From: an uncultured Phascolarctobacterium sp.
GTDB lineage: Bacteria > Bacillota > Negativicutes > Acidaminococcales > Acidaminococcaceae
Reading direction: 5' to 3'
DNA: 64,000 nucleotides
Assembly: GCA_900552005.1 (NCBI GenBank)
Contig: URXU01000007.1
Location: forward strand, 8,922-72,921
Each line of letters begins with the position of its first letter. Position 1 is the stretch's first letter. Below the pieces are notes generated by a model, which was not told the DNA's origin, searched no databases, and saw only the letters and a list, made by a program, of their open reading frames with translations. This document shows, one piece after another, positions 62,012 through 64,000 of the stretch. The position numbers were made by a program, and so were the translations under genes.

Positions 62012-63718
62012 ATGAAGGTAATTTTTGCAGCTATTAACAGCAAATATATTCATACGGCTTTAGGCTTACGTTATGTAAAAGAGTATTGCCGGAAACGCGG
62101 CTTGAATGCAGATTTAATAGAAGAAACTATTAATACGCCTATTTTAACGGTTTTGGATAAACTGATGTCAGCACAGGCGGATGTCTACGCTTTTTCAGTG
62201 CACATCTGGAATAAACTTTTTGTTTATCGGCTGCTTGGTATGTTGAGAAAGCTGCGTCCAGAAGCAGTAATAATTGTTGGCGGTCCAGAAGTTGCTTTTG
62301 ACGCAGAAAAAATATTCAGTGAACAGCCTGCCATTGATTATATTATCCAGGGAGAAGGAGAAATTACAGTAGCTGATTTACTTATCAGTCTGCAAAAACA
62401 GCTGCCGCCGCCGGCCCATGTTGCTTATAAACGTGATGGTAAAACGGAACTGAACGGCGGTGTAACGGTAATTGAAGATTTAAGCATTTTGCCGTTTCCA
62501 TATCCTGATTTACAGCAGGTTATTGCGGAACATAAAATTGTTTATTATGAATGCAGCAGAGGCTGCCCTTTTAATTGTTCGTATTGTCTTTCAGGCATTT
62601 CCAGATCAGTACGCAGACGGCCTTTAAATTTGGTGTTGGCCGATTTAGCAAAATTTATTGAGGCAGGAACACCCTTAGTAAAGTTTGTCGATCGCACATA
62701 TAATTTAGATGAAGAATATTTTCTGCCGATAATGCGTTACTTGGCAGAGGCTGATACTGAAACAGTTTTTCATTTTGAAATCAAGGCAGATATTTTATCT
62801 CCGCAAGTAATTGAATTTCTGCAAAAAGTTCCTCAGGGAAGATTTCAGTTGGAAATTGGTATTCAGACAACGAATCCGGCAGCTTTACAGGCCATTAACC
62901 GCAGGGATAATTGGAACCGTTTGGCGCATAATGTACGTTCCTTGCTGCAGGCCGGCAATATGCATATTCATTTAGATTTGATTGCCGGGTTGCCCTATGA
63001 AGGTCTTTACGAATTTTCACAATCTTTTAATGATGTCTATGCTCTGCAGCCTCATATGCTGCAGTTGGGATTTTTAAAAGTACTGCCAGGCACGCAGATG
63101 CGTCAGGAAAGAGCAAAGCATAACCTCATATATATGGAAGAACCGCCATATGAAATCTTAGCAACGGCCTATATGCCGTATGAAAATATGCGTTTTCTGA
63201 AACAGCTGGAAAATATTTTTGACCAGACTTATAACAGTGGCAGCTTTGAAAATATTTTGCGGCACTTGCTGGCTGAAGAAAAAAGTGCTTTTGCGTTCTA
63301 TGAGCATCTTACCAAATGGTGGGTTGGCAAAGGGTATTATCCTCAGTCTCATAATGCGAAAGGCGTAGCGCGTATATTATATGAATATATAGAAGAAAAT
63401 ATTGCTGAAGAATGGCGGCAAAGCGCTTTTATTGAAGTTTTGCGTTATGATGTATTTAGGCATATCGCCGGCTGGCGTCCACAATGGCTTAACTGGAATG
63501 ATGAGACGATTTTTGAGAAAGTTTCCGATTTTTGGAAAGATGAAACCAAAGTACAGAAGTATTTACCGAATTATAAATTCAGCAGCTGGCGTCAGATCCA
63601 TAAAAACTATCCCATCGAATTGTTTAAAGTTAATCCGCATACCGGGGAAGAATGTAATCTGTATGTTATGGCAGAACAGATTGATGGCAGAACTACGTGC
63701 AGAATAATAGAAATTTAA
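62012..63718 (+). CDS. B12-binding domain radical SAM protein with DUF4080
   Basis: A 568-residue radical SAM protein. Residues 1-140 are a cobalamin-binding-type Rossmann domain (VIIVGGPEVAFDAE, QGEGE). The radical SAM barrel has the cluster motif CPFNCSYC (Cys185, 189, 192), and the C-terminal 200 residues resemble DUF4080. Class B relatives methylate unreactive carbons or rearrange rings. This subgroup has no known substrate. ATG 62012 has GGGAGAG 7 bases upstream; the frame runs far upstream only as an antisense shadow of pepF. Confidence 0.85.
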   Translation: MKVIFAAINSKYIHTALGLRYVKEYCRKRGLNADLIEETINTPILTVLDKLMSAQADVYAFSVHIWNKLFVYRLLGMLRKLRPEAVIIVGGPEVAFDAEKIFSEQPAIDYIIQGEGEITVADLLISLQKQLPPPAHVAYKRDGKTELNGGVTVIEDLSILPFPYPDLQQVIAEHKIVYYECSRGCPFNCSYCLSGISRSVRRRPLNLVLADLAKFIEAGTPLVKFVDRTYNLDEEYFLPIMRYLAEADTETVFHFEIKADILSPQVIEFLQKVPQGRFQLEIGIQTTNPAALQAINRRDNWNRLAHNVRSLLQAGNMHIHLDLIAGLPYEGLYEFSQSFNDVYALQPHMLQLGFLKVLPGTQMRQERAKHNLIYMEEPPYEILATAYMPYENMRFLKQLENIFDQTYNSGSFENILRHLLAEEKSAFAFYEHLTKWWVGKGYYPQSHNAKGVARILYEYIEENIAEEWRQSAFIEVLRYDVFRHIAGWRPQWLNWNDETIFEKVSDFWKDETKVQKYLPNYKFSSWRQIHKNYPIELFKVNPHTGEECNLYVMAEQIDGRTTCRIIEI

Positions 63719-63722
63719 AAAT

Positions 63723-63765
63723 CGGCAGAACGGAAATTTTATTTCTGTTCTGCCGTTATTTTTTT
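63723..63765 (+). terminator. terminator after the radical SAM gene
   Basis: CGGCAGAACGGAAAT pairs with ATTTCTGTTCTGCCG (one wobble), followed by a long T-run. Confidence 0.9.
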
Positions 63766-63877
63766 GTATTTTTCTTTTCTTTTTCTGCTTAAAAGACAGA
63801 AAAACGGCCTAAAAAGTCCTTTTTAAGCACAAAAAATCAGCCGGGATTTCCTGAAAAAGAGAAAGGAGAAAAGCAGG

Positions 63878-63976
63878 ATGACAGGCAGCTTCATAAAGCC
63901 ACGAGGCCAGGCATATCAAAAGAGAAAAGCAGAAAAAAAGCAAAAAACTTTAAAAAAGTTGCTAAAAAAGTGTTGA
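63878..63976 (+). CDS. possible 32-residue lysine-rich peptide
   Basis: A short frame with a good AAGGAG (63863-63868) nine bases before ATG. The peptide starts MTGSFIKPRGQAYQKRK and continues very rich in Lys, ending in Cys. No family is recognised. A-rich DNA upstream of the strong promoter at 63973 would give lysine codons by chance, so it may not be a gene. Confidence 0.25.
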   Translation: MTGSFIKPRGQAYQKRKAEKKQKTLKKLLKKC

Positions 63977-64000
63977 CAACAGTAGCGGGGGATGGTATTA
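63973..64000 (+). promoter_or_regulatory. strong promoter cut by the window end
   Basis: TTGACA at 63973-63978, 17 bases, then GTATTA's TATTA at 63996-64000, probably the first five bases of a -10, preceded by TGG. A-tracts upstream resemble an UP element, as seen before rRNA or tRNA operons. What it drives lies outside. Confidence 0.6.

Noticed and set aside
1..64000. CRISPR array, prophage, toxin-antitoxin or defence system
   Set aside because: No regularly spaced repeats, phage structural genes, or recognisable defence proteins; the SRPBCC protein is sometimes labelled RatA toxin but has no partner or support for that here.

Overview
The window is a dense, gene-rich stretch of a low-GC Firmicute chromosome, almost entirely housekeeping. 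The gene order remA-gmk-rpoZ-coaBC, priA-def-fmt-rsmB-rlmN-stp-pknB-rsgA-rpe, recA-recX-rny and mutS-mutL-miaA-hfq is typical of Firmicutes. An hfq gene, a divergent polysaccharide deacetylase, cobalamin enzymes and the lack of any sporulation gene point to the Negativicutes. Something like Acidaminococcaceae/Phascolarctobacterium is my best guess from memory, not a demonstrated assignment. Most starts have strong AGGAGG-type ribosome sites, GTG and TTG starts are common, and genes often overlap by 1 to 30 bases.

Layout: (1) 1-4.4 kb: end of an M15 D-Ala-D-Ala dipeptidase gene, ylbF-like, murB, an unrecognised 130-residue protein, a ferredoxin-nitroreductase fusion and a YdcF membrane protein. 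(2) 4.4-9.6 kb: rqcH (minus strand), then yicC-remA-gmk-rpoZ-coaBC. (3) 9.6-22.4 kb: metK behind a complete SAM-I riboswitch, priA, then a long run from def to rpe with nearly no gaps, covering formyl-Met handling, rRNA methylation, the PASTA kinase/phosphatase pair and ribosome assembly. (4) 22.4-26.2 kb: FMN-riboswitch-controlled ribD-ribE-ribBA-ribH. (5) 26.2-31.3 kb: hslO, an SOS-type recA-recX unit, rny with a structured leader, a zinc-ribbon protein and rpmB. (6) 31.4-37.1 kb: recG, a TVP38/DedA-like membrane protein, a glycerol-1-phosphate dehydrogenase homologue and two minus-strand genes of unknown function. (7) 37.3-46.2 kb: miaB-mutS-mutL-rsmJ-like-miaA, hfq and xerD. (8) 46.2-52.2 kb: polysaccharide deacetylase, class III aminotransferase, SRPBCC protein, htpX, M42 peptidase, ndk and cobalamin adenosyltransferase. 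(9) 52.2-53.0 kb: an internally deleted IS3-family element with both terminal repeats. (10) 53-64 kb: ilvD, fabK, nadE, ybaK, thrC, pepF, a B12-binding radical SAM enzyme, and at the edge a strong truncated promoter.

Regulation visible in the DNA includes two riboswitches with their terminators, a LexA-type box inside the recA promoter, several extended -10 promoters and many intrinsic terminators, some shared by convergent genes. I see no CRISPR array, prophage, defence island, rRNA or tRNA gene. I found no obviously new multi-gene system. The best leads are the rny leader (possible small RNA or attenuator, and a possible ATT start), the glycerol-1-phosphate dehydrogenase, the self-folding end of the IS remnant, the B12 radical SAM protein, and a few conserved-looking unknown proteins.
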